NCBI GenBank assembly: GCA_905236195.1
Contig: CAJOOX010000137.1
Span: 1-5,320 of the forward strand
DNA from: an uncultured Bacteroidales bacterium
GTDB taxonomy: Bacteria; Bacteroidota; Bacteroidia; Bacteroidales; UBA3663
DNA length: 5,320 nucleotides
Reading direction: 5' to 3'
Positions within the stretch are counted from its first letter, which is position 1, and every line of letters begins with the position of its first letter. The notes under the pieces are model-generated. The model did not search any database. It had not been told where the DNA came from and was given only the letters and a program-made list of their open reading frames with translations. This document shows, one piece after another, positions 4,769 to 5,320 of this stretch. The translations under genes and the position numbers were made by a program.

Positions 4769-5320
4769 TGGCCAACTACCCAGAGTATTTTAATCCCGAC
4801 ATGGAGCTCCTCTCTCGTCCCGAGATCGAGGCCCTGCAGCTCCAGAAATTGAAGAAGACGGTGGAGCACTGTATGAACTCTGCTTTCTACCGCCAGCGTT
4901 TCGCCGAGGCTCATCTCAAGCCTGAGGATATTAAGAGTCTCGATGACCTGCGCCGCATCCCCTTCACCACGAAGCAGGATCTCCGCAATACCTATCCTTT
5001 CGGAATGGCAGCCGTACCGCTCGAAAAGTGTGTTCGTCTCCATTCCTCCAGTGGTACCACAGGTAATCCCACCGTCATTCTCCACACCCAGAAGGATCTC
5101 GACATGTGGGCCAACTGTATGGCGCGCTGTATGTGGATGGTAGGACTGCGTCCCACCGATGTGTTCCAGAATTCCTCAGGCTACGGTATGTTCACGGGCG
5201 GTCTCGGCATGCAGTATGGAGCCGAGAAGGTAGGTATGCTCACCGTGCCTGCCGCTGCCGGCAACTCACGCCGCCAGATCAAGTTCATCACCGACTTCGG
5301 CACAACGGCCCTGCATGCCA
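4768..5320 (+). CDS. second phenylacetate-CoA ligase paralogue, 3' end cut by the window
   Basis: The frame is open from the ATG at 4768 to the right edge, giving 184 codons of an expected 430 or so. The start shares its A with the TAA stop of the previous gene (TAATG), so translation is probably coupled. The N-terminal part follows PaaK: MELLSRPEIEALQ near residue 12, PFTTKQDLR at about 65-73, the P loop SSSGTTGNP (93-101), then MARCM and GYGMFTGGLG. It aligns with the preceding ligase without gaps over most of its length, but by eye fewer than half of the residues are identical outside the motifs, so this is an old paralogue. The adenylation lysine and hinge lie beyond the window, so completeness cannot be judged. 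A different aryl or acyl acid as substrate is likely but unproven. Confidence 0.9.
   Translation, partial: MANYPEYFNPDMELLSRPEIEALQLQKLKKTVEHCMNSAFYRQRFAEAHLKPEDIKSLDDLRRIPFTTKQDLRNTYPFGMAAVPLEKCVRLHSSSGTTGNPTVILHTQKDLDMWANCMARCMWMVGLRPTDVFQNSSGYGMFTGGLGMQYGAEKVGMLTVPAAAGNSRRQIKFITDFGTTALHA

Overview
The window looks like a piece of a Bacteroidales chromosome, probably from a gut-associated anaerobe. The clearest evidence is a promoter of the Bacteroidetes type (TTTTG, 19 bases, TAAATTTG) ahead of the main operon. The lack of Shine-Dalgarno sequences before the starts, tRNA genes without an encoded CCA end, and the gene set (iorA, iorB and phenylacetate-CoA ligases) all agree. Family and genus cannot be fixed from this sequence; the fairly GC-rich coding DNA beside AT-rich spacers would suit Muribaculaceae or Prevotella-like groups.

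Left part (1-468): the end of a tRNA cluster on the + strand. It holds the 3' part of tRNA-Lys(UUU), then complete tRNA-Phe(GAA), tRNA-Cys(GCA) and tRNA-Val(UAC). The 120-base Cys-Val spacer contains a terminator-like hairpin and two near-identical 49-base direct repeats. Each repeat ends in the first 12 bases of tRNA-Val, so an earlier tRNA-Val head appears to have been duplicated and left as a fragment. A strong rho-independent terminator (434-468) closes the cluster.

Middle part (486-1247): a small multidrug resistance (SMR) family exporter of the SugE/Gdx (guanidinium) type starts only 17 bases after that terminator, with no promoter I can recognise. It is followed by a 435-base spacer. 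The spacer holds a rho-independent terminator far from any gene end, a doubtful 35-codon ORF and, at its right end, the promoter and leader of the next operon.

Right part (1248-5320): a tightly packed operon, iorA-iorB-ligase-ligase. IorAB converts aryl pyruvates (indolepyruvate, phenylpyruvate, hydroxyphenylpyruvate) to aryl-acetyl-CoA with reduction of ferredoxin. The AMP-forming ligases connect aryl acetates with aryl-acetyl-CoA. Together they can support fermentation of aromatic amino acids or, run in reverse, use of phenylacetate and indoleacetate to make those amino acids. Two points stand out: IorA lacks the C-terminal ferredoxin domain of the classical enzyme, and two clearly diverged ligases lie in tandem. 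The second ligase runs off the right edge. I see no mobile element, CRISPR array or clearly unknown system; the most unusual structure is the repeat and tRNA-fragment region at 214-340.
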